In this document: piece after piece, positions 53,523 to 61,360 of the stretch
How positions within the stretch are numbered: position 1 is the stretch's first letter
Layout of the letters: each line of letters starts with the position of its first letter
Origin: Bacteroidales bacterium
GTDB lineage: Bacteria > Bacteroidota > Bacteroidia > Bacteroidales > WCHB1-69
DNA length: 64,000 bases
Direction of reading: 5' to 3'
Assembly: GCA_017554325.1 (NCBI GenBank)
Contig: JAFZIP010000001.1
Location: 62,001 to 126,000, forward strand
Program-made: the position numbers and the translations under genes
The notes under the pieces: model-generated
What the model was told of the DNA's origin: nothing
What the model saw: only the letters and a program-made list of their open reading frames with translations
Database searches by the model: none

Positions 53523-53713
53523 AACGAAATTTATTGATTAAACACTTGCAATCAAACGGATGCCTGTTTGTGCGCGAGGGTACACGACATTCACTTTATT
53601 TTAACCCTGAAAACGAAAGAACTGCTGCTATTCCGCGTCATTCAGACATAAATGATTACTTGGCAAAAGGAATTTGCAAGGAACTTGGCATTCCAATAGT
53701 GGGAAGCAACTAA
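53519..53713 (+). CDS. hicA: HicA family mRNA interferase toxin
   Basis: A 64-residue double-stranded-RNA-binding-fold toxin. The catalytic His is in REGTRHSLYFNP, followed by RTAAIPRHSDINDYLAKGICKELGI. It cleaves mRNA when free of HicB. Complete and coupled to hicB by an ATGA overlap. Its last four bases overlap the end of the convergent ABC permease gene; no terminator is seen there. Confidence 0.9.
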   Translation: MKRNLLIKHLQSNGCLFVREGTRHSLYFNPENERTAAIPRHSDINDYLAKGICKELGIPIVGSN

Positions 53714-54783
53714 AGACTAACTCTCGGGTCTAGCCACCCGTAGATGATATCGCATAGGATGTTGATGATAATGAGGACAATGGAGACGTAGAGCAGCGAG
53801 CCCATCACCACGGGGAAGTCGTACTTGTCCAAGGCGTCCACGATGACCACGCCCATGCCTTTCCAGTCGAAGATGTATTCCACGAACACCGCGCCGGCCA
53901 ACAACCCGGCCAGCCAGCCAGAAATGGCAGTTACCACGGGATTCAAGGCGTTTTTCAGCGCATGTTTGGTAATGATGACGCTCTTTTTCAGTCCTTTTGC
54001 CTTGGCGGTACGGATGTAGTCCTGTGACAATACATCCAGCAATGAATTTTTGGTCAATTCCACTACTACTGCTAACGGACGGATGCCCAACGTCATGGCG
54101 GGAAGGATAAGATTTTTAAGGTCAAGATATTGGCCTGCGCCATAGTCATCCACGGTATAGAGGCTGCCGAACATACTCAACCCTGTGACATCGGCGAGCA
54201 GGAAGGCGAAGACCCACGCAAAGAGGATGGCGGCGAAGAAAGAGGGCACGGACATACCCAAGGTGGAGAACACCAGGGCCACATGGTCAAACCATGTACC
54301 CTTGTACAGGGCGCAGAAGATGCCGATGATGATGCCTACGATGAGGGCAAAGACGATGGACACGACCGCGAGCAGCACGGTCTTCGGGAACGCCTCTGCG
54401 ATGATCTCACCCACGGGCCGTTTGCTCTGATATGACCGCCGGAGGTAAGGGGCTTTCAGCACCACCGCCGACTTGCCCAAAGGCAGAATCTTCACATAGT
54501 GGTAATCGTTGTCGTCTAAATAGAAGAAGGATTCCGTATCTTTGGTTTTGTGCCACGAGATAGGCGACACATCGTTGAGATAGGCCAAATACTGAACGCC
54601 AAGGGGCAGGTCAAGGCCCATCTCCTTGCGGATGGCTTCCTCCGTCTGCAAGTCACTGCGTTGGCCCATCATCATGCGCGCAGGATCCGAGGGCAGCACG
54701 GTGAACAGGAAGAACACCAGCGTTACCACACCCAGCATCATCAGCAGGCCGTACAATATTTTCTTGACGATGTATCGTAGCAC
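53710..54783 (-). CDS. ABC transporter permease, dipeptide/oligopeptide type (DppB/OppB-like)
   Basis: A 357-residue inner-membrane permease of the binding-protein-dependent type. MLRYIVKKILYGLLMMLGVVTLVFFL is the usual first helix, followed by a periplasmic insert of about 100 residues and five more helices; the cytoplasmic loop VLSQDYIRTAKAKGLKKSVI is the EAA-type contact with the ATPase. No second permease, ATPase or binding protein is next to it, so the partners must be elsewhere. Convergent with hicA. Confidence 0.88.
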   Translation of the reverse strand: MLRYIVKKILYGLLMMLGVVTLVFFLFTVLPSDPARMMMGQRSDLQTEEAIRKEMGLDLPLGVQYLAYLNDVSPISWHKTKDTESFFYLDDNDYHYVKILPLGKSAVVLKAPYLRRSYQSKRPVGEIIAEAFPKTVLLAVVSIVFALIVGIIIGIFCALYKGTWFDHVALVFSTLGMSVPSFFAAILFAWVFAFLLADVTGLSMFGSLYTVDDYGAGQYLDLKNLILPAMTLGIRPLAVVVELTKNSLLDVLSQDYIRTAKAKGLKKSVIITKHALKNALNPVVTAISGWLAGLLAGAVFVEYIFDWKGMGVVIVDALDKYDFPVVMGSLLYVSIVLIIINILCDIIYGWLDPRVSL

Positions 54784-54807
54784 GGATTCAAGTTTTTCTG
54801 TGGACTA

Positions 54808-54815
54808 CAAAAGTA
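54808..54815 (-). promoter_or_regulatory. -7 box (TACTTTTG) for the ABC permease
   Basis: Minus-strand TACTTTTG 24 bases before the ATG at 54783, in the gap after ftsZ. Confidence 0.65.
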
Positions 54816-54843
54816 CGAATTTTGTTGCGTTAATGAGAAAAAC

Positions 54844-54875
54844 AAAAAACAGCACCCATTCGGATGCTGTTTTTT
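54844..54875. terminator. Terminator after ftsZ (symmetric A and T runs)
   Basis: AAAAAACAGCA and TGCTGTTTTTT pair across a 10-base loop. The A and T runs on both sides make it work in either direction; here it ends the ftsQAZ transcript, 18 bases past ftsZ. Confidence 0.8.
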
Positions 54876-54892
54876 CTCGATAATTATTACTT

Positions 54893-56233
54893 CTAGTCAG
54901 CAAGATCTATAAAGAGTTCTTTGATGTCATTATTACCCTCGTACATCGGCTGGAAATTCATGGTCATGGTCTCCGTCGGAGCGGCAGACTCCATGATCTT
55001 GTAGCGATTGATAGCGGGGGTTTGTGTTACCATGTCAAAATCGGAAAAGATATCCCCATCGTCCATGATTTTCTGCGGACCTGCCGGTCTGCTCTGATCA
55101 AAAGAGAAAGGGTTTTCCGGTGTGGTTTTGGGTTGGACATTTACATTCATCTTGGGAATGAGATTGTCCATATCGCTGTTGGGAGCTTCTTGAGAGAAGA
55201 TAGACTCCTGCTTTTGGGCCACATCGTCAGGAACGATGGTAACTTCCTGCTTTTTCTCCGGATTGGAATTGAAATTCGTGACGATAACGGACAACTTGAT
55301 GGACTCTCCAAGGCTCTCGTCCATACCACGACCCCAGATAACGCGGGCGTTGCGACTCTGGATCTTTTCGAACTTCTCGGTGAGGCTGTCCAATTCGGAC
55401 ATTTTGAGTTTTTTGTCCGGACCATAGCTGATGAAAAACAGGAAGTTCTGGGCTTCGGAAATGGCGCTTTCGTCCAACAACGGACAATCCAAAGCGTCTT
55501 GCACCACCTTGTCCACACGGTTCTCGCCTTGAGCGACAGCCAGACCCAGCATAGCTTTGCCGCTGTCCTTCATGATGGTCTGCACATCGTTGAAGTCCAC
55601 GTTCTGGGCATAGTTCACGGTAATCAGCTCGGCGATGCACTTGACGGCATTCTTGAGCACGTCGTCCGCATAACCGAAAGCGGTGTCGCAATCCTCGTCG
55701 TTGTAGTATTTGATGACGTTTTGGTTCTTGATGGTGATGAGGGAATCCACATGCTTGGCAAGCTCGGCGATACCCTCGTTGGCGAGGCGGGAGCGCTCGG
55801 CACCTTCGAACTTGAAGGGAGTGGTCACCACACCGATAGTGAGGATGCCCATGTCGTGGGCAATCTCGGCGATCACGGGCGATGCACCCGTACCTGTACC
55901 TTTACCCATACCGGCGGTGATGAAGAGCATGCGGGTCTCTTTGCCGATGAACTCCTGGATTCTCTCTTTGCTTTCCATCGCATACTGACGGGCAACTTCG
56001 GGTTGTGCTCCGGCGCCCAGACCATTGCCTAATAACAACTTGTCGGGCACGGGCGTGCTCTCCAAATGGCCGCGGTCCGTATTGCAAATCAGGAAATCGA
56101 CACCGACAATGCCTTCGCTGTACATGTGACGCACGGCATTGCTGCCACCACCACCGACACCGATGACTTTAATGATGGACGATGGGTTGGCTTTTTCTCC
56201 GTAATCAGGTGTAAAGGTAATTTTATCTGTCAT
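54893..56233 (-). CDS. ftsZ: Cell division protein FtsZ
   Basis: A 446-residue tubulin-like GTPase that forms the division ring. VIGVGGGGSNAVRHM (about 23-37) and GMGKGTGTGASPVI are the GTP loops, and VNYAQNVDFNDVQTIM the catalytic T7 loop. A flexible linker of about 100 residues ends in a short conserved tail (NDIKELFIDLAD) for FtsA binding. Last gene of ftsQ-ftsA-ftsZ, 43 bases after ftsA. Confidence 0.97.
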   Translation of the reverse strand: MTDKITFTPDYGEKANPSSIIKVIGVGGGGSNAVRHMYSEGIVGVDFLICNTDRGHLESTPVPDKLLLGNGLGAGAQPEVARQYAMESKERIQEFIGKETRMLFITAGMGKGTGTGASPVIAEIAHDMGILTIGVVTTPFKFEGAERSRLANEGIAELAKHVDSLITIKNQNVIKYYNDEDCDTAFGYADDVLKNAVKCIAELITVNYAQNVDFNDVQTIMKDSGKAMLGLAVAQGENRVDKVVQDALDCPLLDESAISEAQNFLFFISYGPDKKLKMSELDSLTEKFEKIQSRNARVIWGRGMDESLGESIKLSVIVTNFNSNPEKKQEVTIVPDDVAQKQESIFSQEAPNSDMDNLIPKMNVNVQPKTTPENPFSFDQSRPAGPQKIMDDGDIFSDFDMVTQTPAINRYKIMESAAPTETMTMNFQPMYEGNNDIKELFIDLAD

Positions 56234-56276
56234 AATTCTGAATGTTTTTTCTTATCTTAATAGGTTTTAGGTTTTC

Positions 56277-57641
56277 TTATGAAATTCTTTCCAGCAAGTC
56301 TTTCAAATAAGAAGGAATCTTCCCGAAAATGTCTGTGCCCGGCGTTTTCTCCTTTTCCTTTTTAGGCTCTTTCGGCGCCTTGGGTTCTTTCTTGCGGCCA
56401 CCAAACAGACCACCTTTCTTTCTCTCCGGTTTCTCTTCTTCCACCACGGTGTCTTCAACAGGCATGTCTTTATATTCGGCCTCGATACCGAACTTGAGCA
56501 GACCCAATGCTGTGGCAAACATGGGATGTTTGAGTTCCGTAGGGATATTGTGGGCGAAGCTGTTGTCGGGCACACCGATGCGCGTGGGCAGTTGCAGCGA
56601 GAACTGGCAAAGCTCCTTGATGTTGCGCAGGTTGGCACCACCGCCGGTGAGCACAAGGCCTGCAAACAGACGTTCTTTGTAACCTGAATTCTCCACTTCG
56701 CTCTTCACCACATTTACAATCTCCTCCTGCACACGGCAGTTGATGATCTGGGCCAGGTTGTACTCGCTGATCTGGATAGGATCCTGTCCGTACGGTCTGG
56801 GAATGGTGATCATGTTGTTTGCGTTGCTCTTCTCCACCACGCATGTGCCGTAGCGAACCTTGAGCTGCTCGGCCACATCTTCTGAAATGCGGCACACCTG
56901 GGCGATGTCCTTGGTGATAATGTTGCCGCCAATGGGAATGACCTTCGTGAACACTGGGCTGCCATCTACAAAGATGACCATGTCGGTGGTACCGCCACCG
57001 ATGTCCACCAATACCACACCCTCCTGTTTCTCACGGTCGCTCAGACAGGCCAAACCGGAGGCGATGGGTTCCAAGACGATATCACGGATATTGAGGTTGG
57101 CGTCATTGACGCACTTCACGATTTTCTTAATCTCACGTTCATTGCCGGAGATGATCTGATAGACACCGATAACCTCGTTGCCGAGCTCGCCCACCGGATC
57201 CACAGTATAGCGGGAGCGGTCGATCTGATAGCCTTGCGGGATGACATCGATAATCTCCTCGCCGGGGGGCAGGGTTACAACCGACACATCCTTCTTGAGT
57301 TGTTCGATTTCCTCTTTGCTGATAGGGTTCTCGTTGCCATGACGGTAGAGGATATGGTTGTATTTGCTGGTCTTGATATGATGACCTGCAATACCGGCAT
57401 ACACCCAGTCAATCTCCTGGTTGGAGCGTTGTGCGGCGATGTCTTTCGAAAGCACGATACCCTCCGTCGTCTTGATGATATTCTTGATTTCTCCGAACTC
57501 CACACCGCTGGACTCGCTCTTGCCGTAGCCCACAACCTCAATTTGGCCGTTGTCGTTACGGAAACCGATTACAGTGGCAATTTTTGTTGTTCCGATGTCC
57601 AGGCCTACCACCATGCCGTTATTCGAAGAAACATTTTCCAT
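56277..57641 (-). CDS. ftsA: Cell division protein FtsA
   Basis: A 454-residue actin-like ATPase that links FtsZ to the membrane. VVGLDIGTTKIATVIG (phosphate 1), VLVDIGGGTTDMVIF (phosphate 2) and LTGGGANLRN (adenosine) are complete. After a Lys/Glu/Pro-rich linker (about 395-435) an amphipathic tail (FGKIPSYLKDLLERI) forms the membrane anchor. It lies between ftsQ and ftsZ with gaps of 13 and 43 bases. Confidence 0.96.
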   Translation of the reverse strand: MENVSSNNGMVVGLDIGTTKIATVIGFRNDNGQIEVVGYGKSESSGVEFGEIKNIIKTTEGIVLSKDIAAQRSNQEIDWVYAGIAGHHIKTSKYNHILYRHGNENPISKEEIEQLKKDVSVVTLPPGEEIIDVIPQGYQIDRSRYTVDPVGELGNEVIGVYQIISGNEREIKKIVKCVNDANLNIRDIVLEPIASGLACLSDREKQEGVVLVDIGGGTTDMVIFVDGSPVFTKVIPIGGNIITKDIAQVCRISEDVAEQLKVRYGTCVVEKSNANNMITIPRPYGQDPIQISEYNLAQIINCRVQEEIVNVVKSEVENSGYKERLFAGLVLTGGGANLRNIKELCQFSLQLPTRIGVPDNSFAHNIPTELKHPMFATALGLLKFGIEAEYKDMPVEDTVVEEEKPERKKGGLFGGRKKEPKAPKEPKKEKEKTPGTDIFGKIPSYLKDLLERIS

Positions 57642-57654
57642 AATATCCTTGTTT

Positions 57655-58410
57655 TTATTTCATTCGTTTTGCGATGACTCTGTTTTTGTATCGGGCGTCC
57701 AGCATGGCGTATGTATCGAAACCCTTGCGAGACAGGCCCTCTTTGTACACCACCTTCAGGTTGCTGAGTTTCTCGTCGGCATTCTCTTCTGTTCCGAACA
57801 GAATGATTTGGTTGCCGAGCGAGGCCACCAGCTCCATCTGATGTTTATCGTTGAGGTATATCTGGCGGAATTGTGCGAGATAAAACTCATCGGCCATGAT
57901 CTTGCGGGTCACGTTGAGCACCTGCTGCAGATCGCCCTTCACAGTAGCACCTTTCTTGTAGGTTTGCGCAATGTTGCCATTGGCGACAATCAGGTAGTCC
58001 TTCATCTTGCCGGTATAGGGCACAAGCACACCATCTTCATCCACAAAGTACTGTCCACCCTCCTGGTCAAAAACGTGAAGCACCAAATGACGAAGGTCGT
58101 AATCAATCAGCAGACGGGTACCGGAGAAATGGATGAAGTTGATGTTCTTGATGTAGGGATTATGCTCCAACACGCTGGTCACCTCCGTCAAATCCACATC
58201 CTTGATCCGTTTGCCTTTGATTTCAATGCCTTTGTCGGCAAGCATACGCTCCACATCCGCCTGCGTCAGCAAAGTGCACTCGTTTTGCGTATGAGCATTA
58301 ACCAGTATGGTGTCACAACGACGCTGAGGTATCTTGACCATGGCCAGAATGACCAATGCCAAAACACTGACAACCAAAACAATACGGGCTATTGCTTTAA
58401 AATACCTCAT
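57655..58410 (-). CDS. ftsQ: Cell division protein FtsQ-like
   Basis: A 251-residue bitopic protein with one N-terminal membrane helix (about 8-26, IARIVLVVSVLALVILAMV) and a periplasmic part with a POTRA-like region and the FtsQ-type C-terminal domain; the low sequence conservation is normal for Bacteroidota FtsQ. It connects early and late divisome proteins. Its own promoter is at 58439, and the upstream neighbour is nadK, not murC as in most dcw clusters. Confidence 0.85.
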   Translation of the reverse strand: MRYFKAIARIVLVVSVLALVILAMVKIPQRRCDTILVNAHTQNECTLLTQADVERMLADKGIEIKGKRIKDVDLTEVTSVLEHNPYIKNINFIHFSGTRLLIDYDLRHLVLHVFDQEGGQYFVDEDGVLVPYTGKMKDYLIVANGNIAQTYKKGATVKGDLQQVLNVTRKIMADEFYLAQFRQIYLNDKHQMELVASLGNQIILFGTEENADEKLSNLKVVYKEGLSRKGFDTYAMLDARYKNRVIAKRMK

Positions 58411-58438
58411 TTAGGCTAAAATCACTAATAATTAGCCA

Positions 58439-58446
58439 CAAAGATA
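58439..58446 (-). promoter_or_regulatory. -7 box (TATCTTTG) for ftsQAZ
   Basis: Minus-strand TATCTTTG 28 bases before the ftsQ ATG at 58410. Confidence 0.65.
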
Positions 58447-58545
58447 CCAATAAAAAAAGCAGGGGAATTTAATGTTATTTCTAAAAAATAAACAAAAATA
58501 TGTTCATAACGAACAATATTCTGTTTTGCTGCAAAATTCTGTATA

Positions 58546-59406
58546 TCAGCCGTTTCTCTTATCCAATCCCCACAACAATTTTTCCCGGATGATATCGTAG
58601 AAATCGGTGTTTTCAAACAAAACAGTTTGGATGTAAAACTGCTCCTTGCGAATATGGAGTTTGACGTGATCGGGCACCACCAGCCGCTCGGTGTCGAGTG
58701 CCAGGGAGTAGTTGCCCGTGCGGCTGCTGACCTCAACGGTGAGTTCAATGTCGGCAGGGATGACGATGGGCCGCACGCTCAGCGAATGGGAAGCAATGGG
58801 CGTGAGCACCTGCACGTCGCTGCGCGGGTGGAGGATAGGGCCTCCGCAACTCATGGAATACGCCGTGGAGCCCGTGGGTGTTGCAATAATCAGCCCGTCG
58901 GCCCAGTAGGTGTTCACCTTCTGTTCGCCGGCCCTGACGGTGATGGCGTTGATGGCATCCGCGTCGGTAGCTCGCACGGTAATGTCGTTGATCACAAAAC
59001 TGTGCGACAGGGCCAGCGGCTCGCTGCTCTCGATGTGCAGCAGGGAGCGCTCCTCCAACGTGAACCTTCCCTGCTCCAACATCTGCAGGCACTCTTTGAA
59101 ATTCTCCTTCTTGATACCGGAAAGGAAACCGATGCGCCCTGTGTTGATACCTACCAGCGGGATGTCCAGATCGCCGACAAGATTGGCAGCATCGATGAAA
59201 GATCCGTCACCGCCGATGGAAACCATGAAATCTATGGGACCCTGCTTTGCAAGATCCTGATGGGTATTATAACATTCAAGGCAACCATCCACAGAGGGAT
59301 AGTTGCCATGAACTGTAACGTCACACCCTTGCTGTTTGAGATAGTTGACAACGGTGCGGGTGAATTCCTCCTCTCCGCGTTGCCGGCAATAGAGCGCGAA
59401 TTTCAT
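58546..59406 (-). CDS. nadK: NAD kinase
   Basis: A 286-residue ATP-NAD kinase that makes NADP. VSIGGDGSFIDAA (GGDG motif, about 64-76) and GINTGRIGFLS form the nucleotide site, and NTYWADGLIIATPTGSTAYS is the NAD-binding and catalytic block with its Asp. Its ATG overlaps the buk stop (TAATG), so buk and nadK are translated together. Confidence 0.96.
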   Translation of the reverse strand: MKFALYCRQRGEEEFTRTVVNYLKQQGCDVTVHGNYPSVDGCLECYNTHQDLAKQGPIDFMVSIGGDGSFIDAANLVGDLDIPLVGINTGRIGFLSGIKKENFKECLQMLEQGRFTLEERSLLHIESSEPLALSHSFVINDITVRATDADAINAITVRAGEQKVNTYWADGLIIATPTGSTAYSMSCGGPILHPRSDVQVLTPIASHSLSVRPIVIPADIELTVEVSSRTGNYSLALDTERLVVPDHVKLHIRKEQFYIQTVLFENTDFYDIIREKLLWGLDKRNG

Positions 59407-60476
59407 TATTTATACTCTTGGACTTCGATTTCCCCGTTGATGATCATGTTGGCATTGAGGGCCATAGCGGCCATCTCGTCCTCGCCGGGATACACAGCAA
59501 CGGGTGCAATCCATTCGATATAGTTCTTGATACGTCTGATAACAGGCTTGCCGTAGGCGATACCACCGGTAAGGATGATAGCGTCGATCTTGCCTTTCAA
59601 CACCACGGCGTTCTCGCCAATTTGCTTGGCCACCTGATAGGCAAAAGCCTTTTCTAACAATTCAGCCTTGGGATCGCCTGCGATAGCGGCCTTCTCCACG
59701 GCCAAAGCGTCATTGCTGCCGAAATAGCCCACATAGCCGCCCTTGCCAACGAGAATCTTCTGCATATCCTCCTGAGTGTATTTGCCGCTGAAGCAAGCTT
59801 TCAGGAACTGGTTCATCGGCAGGGAACCGGAACGTTCAGGGGAGAACGGGCCTTCGCCGTCCAACGCCTGGTTCACGTCAATCACGCGGCCCTGACGGTG
59901 TGCGCCCACACTCACGCCACCACCCATGTGGCAGACAATCAAATTCAGTTCTTCGTATTTTTTGCCATTGTCCTTGGCATACATGCGGGCGATGGCCTTC
60001 TGGTTCAACGCATGGAAAATGGACTTACGCTCAAAATCGGGATGTCCCGTAATGCGGGCCACATCTTCCATTTCATCTACAATCACGGGGTCTGCAATAT
60101 AGGCAGCGTCCAGACCGATGACCTTGGCAAGACTGTCCGCAATCAAGCCGCCCAAGTTGCACGCATGCTGGCCGTTGTAACCCATCATCAAGTGTTCTTT
60201 CATCAAATCATTGATCTTATACACACCCGATTTCAAAGGTTTGATCAAACCACCGCGGCCCATCACAAGATCGATGGAATGCAGGTCGATGTTCTCGTTT
60301 TTCAATTCATCGATGATAACATCCCGACGGAACTCAAATTGATCGGCGATAGTAGCGTAGGCCGACAACTGCTCGGTGGAATGTTTGATGTTTTTTATAA
60401 AAATCTGTTCGCTCCCTTCAAAAATCGCGATTTTAGTTGAAGTGGAACCCGGATTGATAGCAAGTATTCTTTTCAT
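59406..60476 (-). CDS. buk: Butyrate kinase
   Basis: A 356-residue acetate/sugar kinase-fold enzyme. ILAINPGSTSTKIAIFE is the first phosphate loop, VICHMGGGVSVGAHRQGRVI and SPERSGSLP hold the substrate site, and LTGGIAYGKPV the adenosine loop. It converts butyryl phosphate and ADP to butyrate and ATP, or works in the reverse on branched acyl phosphates. Phosphotransbutyrylase (ptb), its usual neighbour, is absent; branched-chain acyl kinase activity is an alternative. Coupled to nadK. Confidence 0.93.
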   Translation of the reverse strand: MKRILAINPGSTSTKIAIFEGSEQIFIKNIKHSTEQLSAYATIADQFEFRRDVIIDELKNENIDLHSIDLVMGRGGLIKPLKSGVYKINDLMKEHLMMGYNGQHACNLGGLIADSLAKVIGLDAAYIADPVIVDEMEDVARITGHPDFERKSIFHALNQKAIARMYAKDNGKKYEELNLIVCHMGGGVSVGAHRQGRVIDVNQALDGEGPFSPERSGSLPMNQFLKACFSGKYTQEDMQKILVGKGGYVGYFGSNDALAVEKAAIAGDPKAELLEKAFAYQVAKQIGENAVVLKGKIDAIILTGGIAYGKPVIRRIKNYIEWIAPVAVYPGEDEMAAMALNANMIINGEIEVQEYK

Positions 60477-60500
60477 AATGGAAAGGTTTGGTTTTAAATT

Positions 60501-60962
60501 CTAATAGGTGCGGGGAACTTTGACTGTATCCACCTCGCTGTAGAAAGTACCTGCATTGGTGGTGATGTAAGATCGGAAGTAATAGAGCGTGGTATCATTG
60601 GCTCCCTCCTCTTCTGAACCTTCGCTTTCAATAAAAGGCAACTGAAGTTCCCAGTTGTAAGTCAGATATTTTGTCGAATCAGTATAGGTCATCATCGAAT
60701 CTCTGACCAGAGACACCACAGTGCTGTAATAGCACGTATGGGATGGCTTTGTATCAAAATAGCTGTAACAATAACCCGCATCAATGCAACGGGCACAGCC
60801 CCCGTCATCCGTCACGACCGCCGTGTATTGTACAATCCTGGTGGTGTCATTGAATCCATTCTGTTCGATGGTAATGGTGGCCATGTCGTAGCGCTCGCAG
60901 CTTGTAACCAAAGCGATGACAGCCGCGAACAGCAATATGGGAAAATAGAATGTTCTTTTCAT
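60501..60962 (-). CDS. Putative lipoprotein of unknown function
   Basis: A 153-residue predicted lipoprotein with lipobox ALVTSC (C22) after a hydrophobic signal. The mature part has a beta-rich pattern and no recognised domain; CARCIDAGYCY is a small Cys cluster. The ATG at 60962 gives a proper lipoprotein signal and lies 18 bases after a -7 box at 60981. It is 24 bases upstream of buk and could share its transcript. Confidence 0.75.
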   Translation of the reverse strand: MKRTFYFPILLFAAVIALVTSCERYDMATITIEQNGFNDTTRIVQYTAVVTDDGGCARCIDAGYCYSYFDTKPSHTCYYSTVVSLVRDSMMTYTDSTKYLTYNWELQLPFIESEGSEEEGANDTTLYYFRSYITTNAGTFYSEVDTVKVPRTY

Positions 60963-60980
60963 TGTCTTGAAATTAGGTCG

Positions 60981-60988
60981 CAAATGTA
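60981..60988 (-). promoter_or_regulatory. -7 box (TACATTTG) for the lipoprotein-buk-nadK group
   Basis: Minus-strand TACATTTG 18 bases before the ATG at 60962. No box is seen directly before buk. Confidence 0.6.
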
Positions 60989-61056
60989 CAAAAATTTTAT
61001 TACGTGGCAATGAGGATTATTCTTTGTGAAGATTCAGGGAGCTCGGAACAGACCCC

Positions 61057-61359
61057 TTATTGTATTTCAAAAAGATTCAGAAATCCCGTCATCATGAACA
61101 CATTGCGAATCTCGTTACAGATGTTGCGGACGATGACCTTTCCTCCTCTTTCATCAGCAGCCTTGCGCAGGGTCACAAAAATACGGAGTCCGGAACTGGA
61201 TATGTAGGTGAGATCCGTACAGTCCAAAATGATGGTCTTGTCAGCTTCTTCCGCCAAAGCGTTCATCTGTGGCACGATTTCCTGAGCACCCAGAGTGTCC
61301 ATCCGGCCTGAAAAACGGACTGTGATTTCATTATTCTCACGTGAAACGTTAACTTCCAT
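61057..61359 (-). CDS. STAS-domain anti-sigma factor antagonist
   Basis: A 100-residue SpoIIAA/RsbV-like protein. IILDCTDLTYISSSGLRIFV holds the phosphorylatable serine (about S55). In partner switching the unphosphorylated form binds and inhibits an anti-sigma kinase. Here the kinase-like HATPase domain and its counter-acting phosphatase are both in the adjacent gene. It begins one base after that gene's stop, so the two are tightly coupled. Confidence 0.93.
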   Translation of the reverse strand: MEVNVSRENNEITVRFSGRMDTLGAQEIVPQMNALAEEADKTIILDCTDLTYISSSGLRIFVTLRKAADERGGKVIVRNICNEIRNVFMMTGFLNLFEIQ

Positions 61360-61360
61360 G

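Noticed and set aside
55022..56032. Long open frame antisense to ftsZ
   Set aside because: A shadow of the ftsZ coding sequence without family similarity or promoter.
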